Shown one piece after another: positions 1-8,992 of a DNA stretch of 64,000 bases; position 1 is the first letter of the stretch; the number at the start of each line of letters is the position of its first letter. The stretch covers positions 124,001-188,000 of the forward strand of contig JAEACG010000003.1 of assembly GCA_016401345.1 (NCBI GenBank). The letters are read 5' to 3'. The translations under genes were made by a program, and so were the position numbers. The notes under the pieces are model-generated. The model did not search any database, was not told where the DNA came from, and saw nothing but the letters and a program-made list of their open reading frames with translations. This stretch comes from Fictibacillus nanhaiensis. Its GTDB lineage: Bacteria; Bacillota; Bacilli; Bacillales; Fictibacillaceae.

Positions 1-406
1 GCTCCGCATCACGTTTGGAAGAAGTCTTAAAAATATGACCATACATGATGAAGTCGGCGCCGTTTTGTTCAGCATCCTGTGCTTCTGAAACAGAATGGAC
101 TGAGCAGCCGAGCATCATTTCAGGCAGAGCTCTTCGCACTTGTGACACATCTAAACTGTGGTGTGTCAGCTGAACACCTTTTACACCTGTACAAAGCGCT
201 ACATCCACTCGATCATTTGCGATGATTTTAGAGGGAGGCACTCCAGCTTTCTGCAGAAGATGGATAAGATGACTGAGTTCTTTCGCAGACTTTGTTTTTT
301 CTCGTACATGCAGCGCCGTGATGTACGGATGAATGAGTTTCGCTATCCTAACCAACTCTTCATCACTTTGCCTTCCCGTAGTAATTACATGAAGCTGTTT
401 TTCCAT
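1..406 (-). CDS. tenI: TenI-family thiazole tautomerase, 3' end cut by window edge
   Basis: The first 135 residues are visible and the gene runs off the left edge. The N-terminus (MEKQLHVITTG), LHVREKTKSAKEL, the conserved NDRVDVAL segment, GVQLTHHSLDV and GCSVHS match the TIM-barrel TenI/ThiE superfamily. It resembles TenI (aromatization of the thiazole phosphate in thiamine synthesis) more than ThiE. It is preceded by a TPP riboswitch, as thiamine operons are, so further thi genes are expected off the left edge. The ATG at 404-406 has an SD (GGAGGTGG) seven bases upstream that lies inside a hairpin. ThiE is the alternative call, and the missing C-terminus prevents a final decision. Confidence 0.8.
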   Translation of the reverse strand, partial: MEKQLHVITTGRQSDEELVRIAKLIHPYITALHVREKTKSAKELSHLIHLLQKAGVPPSKIIANDRVDVALCTGVKGVQLTHHSLDVSQVRRALPEMMLGCSVHSVSEAQDAEQNGADFIMYGHIFKTSSKRDAE

Positions 407-410
407 AATA

Positions 411-446
411 AAAAACCACCTCCTTTATGCAGCAAAGAGGTGGTTT
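411..446 (-). promoter_or_regulatory. Hairpin containing the tenI SD: riboswitch expression platform
   Basis: A 10-bp stem (AAACCACCTC pairing with GAGGTGGTTT) is followed in the transcript by a short run of U and then the tenI ATG. The 3' arm contains the tenI Shine-Dalgarno sequence. The hairpin therefore looks both like an intrinsic terminator and like an SD sequestor, which would let the upstream TPP aptamer act on transcription, translation or both. Confidence 0.6.
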
Positions 447-484
447 CACAGTTTTTAATATTTATAGCGAAGTATCTGATCCAC

Positions 485-582
485 ACACCACTTCCCTACG
501 CTGGTTCTAACCAAATCAGGTTCCAAGGGTCTTAAAGTTCACTTTAATCTCAGCCTTAACAAAGGCACCCCTAGTGGTAATG
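485..582 (-). ncRNA. TPP (thi-box) riboswitch aptamer
   Basis: Read on the minus strand, the region has the THI-element landmarks in order: AGGGGTGCC, GGCTGAGA, ACCCTTGGAACCTGAT, then CCAGCGTAGGGAAGTGG. These form the conserved core of the thiamine pyrophosphate aptamer. It lies about 80 nt upstream of tenI, so thiamine pyrophosphate is expected to lower expression of the downstream thi operon. Confidence 0.93.
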
Positions 583-605
583 ACTATTTAGTTTTCTATA
601 CTACT

Positions 606-634
606 ATTCTATCGATAAAGGGCTTTCATCACAA
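606..634 (-). promoter_or_regulatory. Putative sigma-A promoter of the thi operon
   Basis: On the minus strand TTGTGA and TAGAAT are separated by 17 bp and lie about 25-30 bp upstream of the riboswitch aptamer. Both boxes are near consensus, but no experimental start is known. Confidence 0.45.
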
Positions 635-656
635 CCCGTTGGAGAAAATAAGGTAC

Positions 657-692
657 AAAAAACCAGCCAAAGTATGATACTCTGACTGGTGT
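657..692 (-). terminator. Intrinsic terminator after the Ig-like protein gene
   Basis: The minus-strand transcript has an imperfect stem (ACCAGTC...GGCTGGT) followed by a U-run, a few bases after the stop codon of the gene at 697-3021. Confidence 0.7.
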
Positions 693-696
693 TTAT

Positions 697-3021
697 CTAT
701 TTTCTAGCTTCCTTTATATAAACCTCTACCCTATCACTTTTGTTTTCAGCAGCATCCGCTGCATTTAAAAACAAAATGGCATGATTTTTTTGTTTGATAA
801 ACTTAACCACAAAGCTTCCCTTTTCATCTGCTTTAGAGGAACCAATCACATTTCCGACTTTATCAGTAACTGTAACTGTTGATTGCGGTTCTGCCATACC
901 TGCAATCGTTTCCTTTGTCACTTTAACAACGGTTGGAGCTTTAGGCGCTGTTTTATCTAAAACTGTAATTGTAATAGCATCTGACTCGTTGCCCGCTGCA
1001 TCAGCAGAGCTTACTGTTAATAATGTGCCCACTTTTTGTGATGGGATTTCAATGGTAAAGGTACCATCTTTGGTCGCCTTGCCTTTTGCCAAAAACTCTC
1101 CATCTGCTAAAACAGTGATTGTTGAAAGCGGCTCCGCATTGCCCGTTATTATAGCAGTATTATCGCTAACTTCATTAACAAAAGGGATGCTTGGAGCAAT
1201 CTTATCGTTGTTTACAAAAAGCTTACCAAATTCAGCTGGATAGTCATCACTACTGTATGAATAATTCGCTTCGTTTCCAGCTAAATCTATAACTCTTATA
1301 TGTTTCACAAGCCAATCTCCATACTCAGCATCATTAGGTATTGGTATTGAGATGTGCATCAATCCGCTTTCATCCAAATAATCAGAGCTTCCTTTTAACA
1401 TATGAGTACCACTTGGACTCACTAATTCAACTTCAATATAAGCTGGTACGGTTTGAGAATCTTCAGCGTAAATTGTTAGTTTTGCTTCTTCGTTACCTTT
1501 TACTTCTGGTGTTTGGAAAATTACTTTATTAATTGTTGGAGGTGTAAAATCAAATTCCGTGTTTTCTACAGAAAACGTATCAAATGTATTTGGATAGTTT
1601 TCTGCTGAATACCTATTATCTAAAACATTACCTGCAAAGTCTTTAGCGATAATTTTAGAAACTCTCCATTCACCTGGTTCAGTGTAAGGCGGAATTGTAA
1701 ACTCTCCTATAAAGATGCCTTCATCGTTAGGAAAAAGGGCTGTGCTCGTTTCTCCTTTACCGGTAGGGCTCGTCATGTAAATCTCAATACTTTCGATACC
1801 ACTGTTATCGTCACTTGCCGCAACTCTTACTGTATTTGAATCTTCAGTAACCATTGAATCTTTTTCAAATGTTACACTTTCAATCATTGGTGCATTCACA
1901 TCGTCGTTCTCGTTTATAACCAAAAATGTATCAAATCCAACTGGATACTCTTCTTCATAATACTGATGATCAACATTTCCTGCATTGTCCTGTGTGTATA
2001 CATTCCAAACTTTAAACGTTGAATCTTTCATATAAGATGGAACAACAAAATTGGCTGACCATGAACCCTCTTCATCTGGATAGATTCCATCTATATAAAG
2101 TCGTTGTCCCATCTCATTTCTCATTTCTACTGAAAGAAAGTTGATTCCAGAGATGTCGTCTTCTGCTACAAGCTGAATGGTATTTTCTTTTCCTGCTTCT
2201 ACGCTTTCATTTACAAATTGAATGCTTGATACCGTTGGTGCTGTATTGTCAGGATTGTCGTTCATCACTTGAATAGTGTCAAAGAATGCTGGGTACTCAC
2301 CCATATAATCGTCCCAACTATACTGATTGCCTGCTGCATCACCAGCATTTACCCAATCCACTCTCCATTCACCAGGGTCTGTAAATTGCGGAACCCACCA
2401 CGTGGCTTCAAACGTTCCATCTTCTGTTTTTATAAAATCAGTTACGTGATTATTTCCGCGTCCAGTTGTATTATAAAGCCCAAGAGTTATCCACTCTACT
2501 CCTGAATCATCAATTGCTGTTACAGTAACCTTTGTAAAATCACCGGCTTGCACTTGTTCTTTTTCAAACGTAATCGCATCCACAGTTGGTGCTGTTACAT
2601 CTACTTCTTGCACTTCATTTAATATAGTAAAGTCGTAATCTTCAGGTTGCTCAATTTGTTCACGTGTAAACGTACTACTGTTATAGCTGTCATCGTATAG
2701 ATAAATACTTTGAAGTTGCCACGTACCAACTTCTTCTAAAGAAGTAGCTGTAAACTGTCCTTTCCAATGGTTTGGACCTGATAATTCAATTACATGCTCT
2801 TCTCCCTGCGGAGACAGATACGTGAGACGCGCTTCCAGCATAAAATAGGCAGAATCAGGTGCATAAAGATCAAACCAAACCTGTTCGTTTATTTTTGCTT
2901 GTTGCGGACTTACTGATAAACTCTCATACCTCGGAAAGTCATCGTTTGCAAAACTAGTAAAAGGAAAAATGCTAAACACCAAAACTGCCATTAAAAATAA
3001 TGAACCTAATTTCCTTTTCAA
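697..3021 (-). CDS. Secreted multi-repeat Ig-like (cadherin-like) protein
   Basis: 774 residues. A signal peptide (residues 1 to about 25, MKRKLGSLFLMAVLVFSIF, cleavage near FTSFA) is followed by an N-terminal beta domain and about four tandem domains of roughly 115 residues. Each of these opens with a pattern like D-x-x-x-P-x-[IV]-x-x-[IV]-x-F and contains a DDxSGI/V element and an AGDAAGN or AKDFAGN element. Two smaller Ig-like domains follow (GNAEPLSTITV at about residue 640, GMAEPQSTVTV at about 725). No LPxTG motif, membrane anchor or catalytic domain is visible. It is probably an extracellular binding or adhesive protein; the ligand is unknown. It appears monocistronic, with its own terminator. 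Confidence 0.75.
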   Translation of the reverse strand: MKRKLGSLFLMAVLVFSIFPFTSFANDDFPRYESLSVSPQQAKINEQVWFDLYAPDSAYFMLEARLTYLSPQGEEHVIELSGPNHWKGQFTATSLEEVGTWQLQSIYLYDDSYNSSTFTREQIEQPEDYDFTILNEVQEVDVTAPTVDAITFEKEQVQAGDFTKVTVTAIDDSGVEWITLGLYNTTGRGNNHVTDFIKTEDGTFEATWWVPQFTDPGEWRVDWVNAGDAAGNQYSWDDYMGEYPAFFDTIQVMNDNPDNTAPTVSSIQFVNESVEAGKENTIQLVAEDDISGINFLSVEMRNEMGQRLYIDGIYPDEEGSWSANFVVPSYMKDSTFKVWNVYTQDNAGNVDHQYYEEEYPVGFDTFLVINENDDVNAPMIESVTFEKDSMVTEDSNTVRVAASDDNSGIESIEIYMTSPTGKGETSTALFPNDEGIFIGEFTIPPYTEPGEWRVSKIIAKDFAGNVLDNRYSAENYPNTFDTFSVENTEFDFTPPTINKVIFQTPEVKGNEEAKLTIYAEDSQTVPAYIEVELVSPSGTHMLKGSSDYLDESGLMHISIPIPNDAEYGDWLVKHIRVIDLAGNEANYSYSSDDYPAEFGKLFVNNDKIAPSIPFVNEVSDNTAIITGNAEPLSTITVLADGEFLAKGKATKDGTFTIEIPSQKVGTLLTVSSADAAGNESDAITITVLDKTAPKAPTVVKVTKETIAGMAEPQSTVTVTDKVGNVIGSSKADEKGSFVVKFIKQKNHAILFLNAADAAENKSDRVEVYIKEARK

Positions 3022-3137
3022 CTCTTTCTTCTCCCCATTCCATTCATATCACTGCTTCATTATCATACAATAACAACTGGAAAAATAAAGATATATTTTG
3101 ATAATTTTAGAAAATAGTTCTTGATTACTAAATAACA

Positions 3138-3174
3138 TAAAAAAGGTGCTGCTGAAACACTTCAGCAGCACTCT
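3138..3174 (-). terminator. Intrinsic terminator after the yjiH-like gene
   Basis: A perfect stem, GCTGCTGAA/TTCAGCAGC with a GTGT loop, is followed on the minus strand by a U-run. It sits just past the stop of the gene at 3189-4487. Confidence 0.85.
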
Positions 3175-3188
3175 TACGAATCTATCTT

Positions 3189-4487
3189 TTATAGAAGCAG
3201 ATAAGCCAGTGGAGTCGCTAGGATTAACGCTAGCACCGTACGCTGGAACCAGATAACTAGTAGTTTCGGAACACTGATTGGGATTTCTGTTGAGAGTACA
3301 CAAGGAATGCTCGCGGATAAAAACAGAATGGAAGCTACGGATACGACGCCGATTACAAATTTCGTGACGAGCGCCGCTTCAGCTACTAAGAGTGCAGGCA
3401 GGAACATTTCAGCAACCCCGATGGAAGCCGCTTTTGCCGCAAGCATAGCGTCGGGAAGCTGCAGCGCCCATGTGATTGGGTAGAAAACGTAACCCAGCCA
3501 GTCAAAGACAGGCGTGTATTCTGCCAACAAAAGGGCGATTAAACCGACACTCATAATGGAAGGCAATATACTCATCGCCATCAGAAAGCCATCTCTTAAA
3601 TTAGACCAAATGTTAGTCAAGAATGCAGGGGCGTTCTGAGATGAATCCATCGCGTTTCGCCAAGCCGTTTGCAAGTATTTCTCATTCACCTCTTCTTCCG
3701 GCTGACCTTCCCCACCAGAATACGTATCATCCATTCTGCTTAACGGACGAATTCTCACTGTGATTGCCGTTACTAAGAAAGTCACCACAAGCGTCGTCCA
3801 GAAGTAGGTGTTCCACATTTCCATCAGACCTAGCGTTTTTGCCACAATGATCATGAACGTTGCTGAAACGGTAGAGAACCCTGTTGCAATGATAGCTGCT
3901 TCTTTCACCGTATACTTTCCTTCTTTAAACACGCGGTTCGTGATGAGTAGACCAATCGAATAACTGCCGACAAAAGAAGCGACTGCATCAACCGCTGACC
4001 TGCCCGGTGTTTTCCAGATAGGTCTCATGATCTTTTGCACGAGCACCCCGATAAACTCCATCAGACCATATCCTACAATAAAGGCTAGGAAGACAGCACC
4101 GAGTGGAACGAGCAACCCAACAGGGATCACGAGTTTCTCAAATAAGAACGGTCCCATGTTCGGATCGCTTAACCAGCTCGGACCCCATTCAAAGTAAAGT
4201 AGGACAGCTGCAACGAGTCCCACAACTTTTAGCAATGAGAAGGTGGTCGTGACTCGGTCTTTGTTCCACGTTTTTTTGTAGAACGGATAAACAGCACCGA
4301 GCAATATGACGAGCAATGCATAAAGCGGTACAGCTTCACCCGCTGTATCTCTCACCCATGTTACAAGATGATCGAGTGGGATCGATGACTTTCCTTTCAT
4401 TGTGATCGGAATGAAGAACATGAAAATACCAACTGCACTGAACAAAAGAAATTTTAACGAATGAGACCAAGAACCCGCAGTTTTCAT
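3189..4487 (-). CDS. YjiH-type membrane protein with nucleoside-recognition (Gate) domain
   Basis: 432 residues with about ten hydrophobic helices. The opening (LKFLLFSAVGIFMFFIPI), the GRSAVDAVASFVGSYSIGLL segment near residue 165 and the repeated small-residue helices match the YjiH family of Gate-domain membrane proteins. Substrate and direction of transport are unknown. The ATG at 4487 is preferred to an in-frame TTG three codons earlier, because the SD (AAGGGAG) is nine bases from the ATG but abuts the TTG. It is a single gene with its own terminator. Confidence 0.75.
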   Translation of the reverse strand: MKTAGSWSHSLKFLLFSAVGIFMFFIPITMKGKSSIPLDHLVTWVRDTAGEAVPLYALLVILLGAVYPFYKKTWNKDRVTTTFSLLKVVGLVAAVLLYFEWGPSWLSDPNMGPFLFEKLVIPVGLLVPLGAVFLAFIVGYGLMEFIGVLVQKIMRPIWKTPGRSAVDAVASFVGSYSIGLLITNRVFKEGKYTVKEAAIIATGFSTVSATFMIIVAKTLGLMEMWNTYFWTTLVVTFLVTAITVRIRPLSRMDDTYSGGEGQPEEEVNEKYLQTAWRNAMDSSQNAPAFLTNIWSNLRDGFLMAMSILPSIMSVGLIALLLAEYTPVFDWLGYVFYPITWALQLPDAMLAAKAASIGVAEMFLPALLVAEAALVTKFVIGVVSVASILFLSASIPCVLSTEIPISVPKLLVIWFQRTVLALILATPLAYLLL

Positions 4488-4689
4488 TACTTCCAACTCC
4501 CTTTCCGCTTGATAAGCCTGCGCTTGTCAGGCTCTCTCTACATCATATCGGGACAAAGTTCGAAATATGACGAGTCGTGCTTGTACAATTTTTATAGGTT
4601 ATCTTCCCTTTTTGTGTCTTTATATGTCTGATGACAACGTGTCTAGGGAATAACAGTTACATAATCAAAAGAACAGGAGTGTTTTGTGC

Positions 4690-4959
4690 ATGAAGTATTT
4701 TATCAATGTGAACAAAAGTGTAGAAGAAGAGTATGGAAAGATGTTTGTATATGATCCTGCACGCAACAAGGAAAACGAAGACGAGCTAGAAGTGTTGAAC
4801 AACTTGGACGAACAGGATCAGGGTAAGCCTTATATTTTTCCGAAGAGTTTTTTGTTGGAGGTTTCTGCTGAGGATTATGAGAGATATGCCGAGGCTAAGA
4901 GAGAAAACAAAAATATGGAAAGCTTGACCGAACAGATTTTGGAAAGGTATCGAAACTAA
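4690..4959 (+). CDS. Small acidic hypothetical protein
   Basis: 89 residues, highly charged, no signal peptide or membrane segment (MKYFINVNKSVEEEYGKMF at the N-terminus, EQILERYRN at the C-terminus). I do not recognise the family. AGGAG at 4675-4679 favours the ATG at 4690 over the in-frame TTG at 4684. It is one of few plus-strand genes here and ends at a clear terminator, which supports a real, separate transcript. Confidence 0.65.
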   Translation: MKYFINVNKSVEEEYGKMFVYDPARNKENEDELEVLNNLDEQDQGKPYIFPKSFLLEVSAEDYERYAEAKRENKNMESLTEQILERYRN

Positions 4960-4969
4960 AGAAGAAGTA

Positions 4970-5007
4970 AAACGAGTATCGCAGAGAGTGCTTACTCGTT
5001 TTTTTAT
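4970..5007 (+). terminator. Intrinsic terminator
   Basis: AACGAGTA and TTACTCGT form a stem followed by seven T, immediately after the 89-residue ORF. Confidence 0.8.
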
Positions 5008-5082
5008 GGAGACATTAATTTCGAGTTAGAAAGGAAAAATATGTTAATATATAGCTAGTAGTTAAGAAAAAGGAGGTAAGTA

Positions 5083-5268
5083 ATGAACTGGGTAGTATTA
5101 AAAGATAAGATGACAGTAACCGGCTTTAGTCTAGCAATCATATTGAACGTATTGGCGATCCTTATCGCGTCTAAAAACAACAGTTTTTGGATCTCAACCA
5201 TTGTCTTTTCATTCGTCATATTAATATTGAGTGTTCGAAGAGCTGATAGATTATACAGAGAAAGTTAA
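5083..5268 (+). CDS. Small two-helix membrane protein
   Basis: 61 residues with two predicted membrane helices (about 12-30 and 35-52) and a basic C-terminus (VRRADRLYRES). A strong SD (AAAGGAGG) lies just upstream of the ATG. I do not recognise a named family. It ends against a bidirectional terminator shared with the convergent serine hydrolase gene. Confidence 0.65.
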   Translation: MNWVVLKDKMTVTGFSLAIILNVLAILIASKNNSFWISTIVFSFVILILSVRRADRLYRES

Positions 5269-5301
5269 AGAGCCGCCAATGTTGGCAGCTCTTTATTTTT
5301 T
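5267..5301. terminator. Bidirectional intrinsic terminator
   Basis: AGAGCCGCCAA/TTGGCAGCTCT forms a stem flanked by a T-run on the plus side and an A-rich run on the other. It lies between convergent genes and would stop both. Confidence 0.8.
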
Positions 5302-6591
5302 CTATTTTGTAATGGACTCATAAACAATATTCGCAATCTCTTTAGATAAAGGTCCAGTACTATGGTAAGATCCATTCGGTTTTGGTCCGTTGTTTTGTTT
5401 ATTTGTTAATAGGATAATCTGCAAGTTGTATTCCGGATCGAAAATAACTTGTGTTCCTGTAAACCCGGTATGTCCGAATGTTTTGTCAGAGTATAGGTCA
5501 CCCATGTACCAGTTCTTTTGTCTTTCCCAGCCATAGCCTTGTCCAAATGCTTGTTCCGAAGTAAAATCTTCTATAACTTTTTCGTCATATAACTCCGTTT
5601 TCCCGTATGAACCGCCATTGAGCATAAGCTGTCCTAACTTCGCAAGGTCTTTAGCTGTTGAAAAGAGGCCGGCATGTCCTGCAACTCCGCCATTGCCATA
5701 GAAACTGTTGCCGTCGTTTACTTCACCAATCAGCGTGTAGTCTCTCCATCCAACAAATAAATCTGGACTCTCTTCCACATCATAACCGAAATCTGGATCA
5801 TCAATCATTTTATATTCATAAGGATTACCCCAGGAAGTAGCCGCTATTTTCTTCTTGTTTACATAGTCAGGAGTAAACATCGTATGCTTCATTTTAAGAG
5901 GCTCATAGATTTCAGATTCAAGATACACATCAAGCTGTTGGCCTGTTATTTTTTCTATGATAAATCCTAGTGTCATAAAGCTAAAATCACTGTATCTTCT
6001 GTCTGTACCTGTTTCATATTCTAGAGGCAGCTGATTAATGTAATCAAGCACTCCTTCAGGTGTTTGAACAAAAAGATAGGTTGGATACCAAGGGGTCAGT
6101 CCAGATGTGTGTGTTAATAGATCTGCAACCGTAACATGTTCTTTCCCGTTTGCCCCAAACTCAGGAATATATTCTGTAACTTTATCATCGACAGACAGTT
6201 TGCCTTCACTTACGAGTTTCATGATCCCTTGAGTTGTGCCCATCACTTTTGTGACAGAGGCAAGATCAAACATCGTATCTTTTTTCATAAGATTAGGCTT
6301 GTCCAATAACTCTCCCATGTCATACTTTTGTGCATATCCGTACGCTTTTTCTTTTACAATTTTACCGTCTTTTGCAATCAATAAAGTGGCGCCTGGTGTA
6401 ATTCCGTCGGAGATGGCTTTTTCCACTGCTAGATCTACTTCTGACAACTTTTCTCCATCCATTCCAACTCGTTCAGGTGTTCCATAAGAAAGTTTAGTAG
6501 CTTTTGGCTGTGCATGACCTACATTCATGTTTCCTAATAAAGTTACAAAGCAAAGAGTGACAAACATCATAACTGATAACGTTTTTCTCAT
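5302..6591 (-). CDS. Exported beta-lactamase-fold serine hydrolase (class C/PBP-like)
   Basis: 429 residues with a signal peptide (residues 1 to about 28). The class C/penicillin-binding fold is shown by SVTK (Ser112-Lys115), Tyr200-Ser-Asp202 in the position of YxN, and HTGFTG near residue 377 in place of KTG. The family includes esterases, D-aminopeptidases and PBP-like proteins, so the substrate cannot be assigned. The start is fixed by AGGAGG upstream of the ATG. The gene begins only 33 bp after yhfW with no terminator between, so it is probably the last gene of the yhf operon and might act on an extracellular substrate of that pathway. Confidence 0.8.
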   Translation of the reverse strand: MRKTLSVMMFVTLCFVTLLGNMNVGHAQPKATKLSYGTPERVGMDGEKLSEVDLAVEKAISDGITPGATLLIAKDGKIVKEKAYGYAQKYDMGELLDKPNLMKKDTMFDLASVTKVMGTTQGIMKLVSEGKLSVDDKVTEYIPEFGANGKEHVTVADLLTHTSGLTPWYPTYLFVQTPEGVLDYINQLPLEYETGTDRRYSDFSFMTLGFIIEKITGQQLDVYLESEIYEPLKMKHTMFTPDYVNKKKIAATSWGNPYEYKMIDDPDFGYDVEESPDLFVGWRDYTLIGEVNDGNSFYGNGGVAGHAGLFSTAKDLAKLGQLMLNGGSYGKTELYDEKVIEDFTSEQAFGQGYGWERQKNWYMGDLYSDKTFGHTGFTGTQVIFDPEYNLQIILLTNKQNNGPKPNGSYHSTGPLSKEIANIVYESITK

Positions 6592-6624
6592 CTTAAGTCC
6601 TCCTGTATTTTAGTTAGGAATCTG

Positions 6625-7818
6625 TTAAGCTCTCATTACTTCTTTTAAAAAACTTGTACCATATTCAGGCTGAGGTACACCTGCCAGTTCTGCCATGGTG
6701 GCAGCAATATCAGCCATCGTACTTCTCACACCAAGATTAACGGGGTTTATCTTTTTTCCAACCACAAGAAGTGGTGTTTGTTCTCTTGTATGATTGGAAT
6801 GTCCGATAGTCGGATCGTTTCCGTGATCGCCTGTGATCAAAAGAACATCGTCTTCATCCATCTCTTCAATAAACTCTCCGATAAATTGATCTGACACTTC
6901 CAAAACATCCTTATACCAGTTAACATCTTGTTTGTGACCAGCTAAATCTGTCTCTTGAACATTAACTAAAAGGACAGCATTATTCTCGGCTTTTCTGTGA
7001 TATTCTCGAAATCTGTTTAAAACATCTCTCGTATCAACGACTGGATCCTTAAAACCGGATGCCTGGATAACATCGGCTGTTTTTCCGATGCGATACACCG
7101 GAACGTGATTGGCTTCAGCAATATACGGGAACTGCTTATGAAAATCTACACCAAACCCTAAATGCAGAACGTGGTAGCCTTCTCCGTAAACATTCGTTTT
7201 TGGGCTGTCTACTCCCCATTGGATGCCATTCTTTTCGGTTACTGCAGAAAGAATGTCCGCTATATCTGACTTTTTATTACCAAAGACAATCACCCTGCTC
7301 GTATCTACACAGCTTCTCACCATCCGTCCGATCTTGCTTGCTTCTTCAAACGTAATCTGATTAATATCACATACGACGTTGATAATATTACCTGGCGAAG
7401 ACTCCAGGTTATCGCCTACGACAATACAGCCTTCAACGAGCAGTATGCTTGCACCCTCCATAGGATGTGAAACTTGGTAGCCCTCATCTTCAAGACTTTT
7501 TTTTATTTGATTCCCTGTGTCCTTCATAAATCTTTTTTGAGGAATCCCAGGTCTGCTTCCCATCAGCTCTTGATGACCCATATATGTGTCAGCACCATGA
7601 TGAGCAAGGTTGTTTCTTCCATATGCTGCCTTAGGTTCACCTTGCTGATCAACAAGTCTGCACAAACCTAACTCATATAAAAATGGTATGTGCAACTTGG
7701 TCGCTTCTCTTAAATGTTTATAGGTATTCGCTTCCATGTCCTCGGGCTTTACTTCTGCACAGTCTTCCATTGCTCCAATACCAAACCCATCAAGTACTAA
7801 CAGTGTAATTTTCCCCAT
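6625..7818 (-). CDS. yhfW: YhfW-type phosphopentomutase-like metalloenzyme
   Basis: 397 residues of the alkaline phosphatase/phosphopentomutase superfamily. Visible landmarks are an N-terminal metal ligand (LLVLDGFGIG, Asp10), ADTYMGHQELMG with Thr78 at the place of the phosphorylated threonine of phosphopentomutase, DLAGHKQD near residue 290, and the C-terminal metal site ITGDHGNDPTIGHSNHTRE. It is therefore likely to move or remove a phosphate on a sugar-phosphate-like compound using two Mn/Zn ions. It follows yhfX by three bases. Plain DeoB is less likely because the neighbours are all yhf families. Confidence 0.82.
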   Translation of the reverse strand: MGKITLLVLDGFGIGAMEDCAEVKPEDMEANTYKHLREATKLHIPFLYELGLCRLVDQQGEPKAAYGRNNLAHHGADTYMGHQELMGSRPGIPQKRFMKDTGNQIKKSLEDEGYQVSHPMEGASILLVEGCIVVGDNLESSPGNIINVVCDINQITFEEASKIGRMVRSCVDTSRVIVFGNKKSDIADILSAVTEKNGIQWGVDSPKTNVYGEGYHVLHLGFGVDFHKQFPYIAEANHVPVYRIGKTADVIQASGFKDPVVDTRDVLNRFREYHRKAENNAVLLVNVQETDLAGHKQDVNWYKDVLEVSDQFIGEFIEEMDEDDVLLITGDHGNDPTIGHSNHTREQTPLLVVGKKINPVNLGVRSTMADIAATMAELAGVPQPEYGTSFLKEVMRA

Positions 7819-7821
7819 GAT

Positions 7822-8985
7822 TTACATCCCTCTTCTCTGAAAATAAACGACCTCTGGTGATTGGGAATCTACTCCTTTTACAAATGCAATATGGGCTCTT
7901 GTCACAAAAATCTGTGCGCGAAACGCGTAGATTGCCGTATCGCCCACTTGCATATCTTGCTTTTTTCTCACACAGCCGTAGTAATCAATATTTTCAATAG
8001 AAACCTTTTGTATAGGAGTACTTTTCTCAAGAATGGAACTCTCGTTGTTTCCGTAAAGGACGTTTTCCATATTGGAGCGTGAATAGTAACCTCCCGCTAT
8101 CGTGTAGGCATGATCTTTATCCATATGGGAAATTTCTGATACATAAACCATTGATGGAATCTCTATTTGATTTTCATCGTAAGCATGCAGCGGTGTTGTT
8201 CCTGTTATGGCGTGGCCTGGCTCTCCGTGTGTAATGCCATGCTTTTTTAATAAAGGAATCGTATGGCAGCTGGTGGAACTTGGAGCGTTTAATTGCTTTA
8301 CATTAATCCCGAGGTTTCCAAAAATCTCACTAGCTTTAAGAAGGGTATTTAAATTAGGCGTAAATTCATAATCTGTCTGGGATGTATTTAACTGCATAAT
8401 CGGGAAGTTCGTTAAGCCTGTAATCTGGATTCCAGGCAATTTTTTTATTTCTCTAGCAGCACCTTCTAAATCAGCAAGTGGTATACCGCCAAATTGCCCC
8501 GGGTAGATAAGATCGTTTTCGCCAACTATTCGTAAAATCACGTCCTGTTTAAGACCAATTTTTTCTGCTTCCTGAGATAGCTGCACCGCTCTCTCATAAG
8601 AAAAGAGGGTGATGACTTCTGGCTGCATTTCAGTCAGTACACGCTTCCATTGATGTTTTCCTGGCTGAACAAGATGACCAATATTTCCGATCTTACAGTT
8701 GTGGTCAGTGAGGTTTTCCGCTTCATCAATATCCACAGCAACTGCTCGTTCAATCCCGTTTTTCTCTATGATTTTTCCAATAAAACCGCTTCTGCCAATC
8801 TGCTTAGTCATGTAATAAAGGCTGATGTCGTGCTCTTTTGCCGTCTCACTTAAGCTTTGAACATTGGATGAAAGGCTGTCCAAATCTATTACATATGTGT
8901 TGGGGGGGATTACACCACTCTGATGTAATTTCACTGCTGAACTTATCAATGCCGGGTTTCGTTTAGCGGTCATCTGTAAAAACAT
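7822..8985 (-). CDS. yhfX: YhfX-type PLP enzyme (alanine racemase-like fold)
   Basis: 387 residues. The N-terminal half resembles fold-type III PLP enzymes: YMTKQIGRSG around residue 60 supplies the candidate Schiff-base lysine, followed by IGHLVQPGK, VILRIVGENDLIYPGQFGG and a C-terminal beta domain. Members of this family occur with YhfS and YhfW; the substrate is not known. The presence of two different PLP enzymes (fold III here, fold I in YhfS) in one operon suggests an amino acid or amino-sugar-like substrate (inference). It starts seven bases after the yhfS stop, behind AAGGGG. Confidence 0.8.
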   Translation of the reverse strand: MFLQMTAKRNPALISSAVKLHQSGVIPPNTYVIDLDSLSSNVQSLSETAKEHDISLYYMTKQIGRSGFIGKIIEKNGIERAVAVDIDEAENLTDHNCKIGNIGHLVQPGKHQWKRVLTEMQPEVITLFSYERAVQLSQEAEKIGLKQDVILRIVGENDLIYPGQFGGIPLADLEGAAREIKKLPGIQITGLTNFPIMQLNTSQTDYEFTPNLNTLLKASEIFGNLGINVKQLNAPSSTSCHTIPLLKKHGITHGEPGHAITGTTPLHAYDENQIEIPSMVYVSEISHMDKDHAYTIAGGYYSRSNMENVLYGNNESSILEKSTPIQKVSIENIDYYGCVRKKQDMQVGDTAIYAFRAQIFVTRAHIAFVKGVDSQSPEVVYFQRRGM

Positions 8986-8992
8986 GCTGTGG

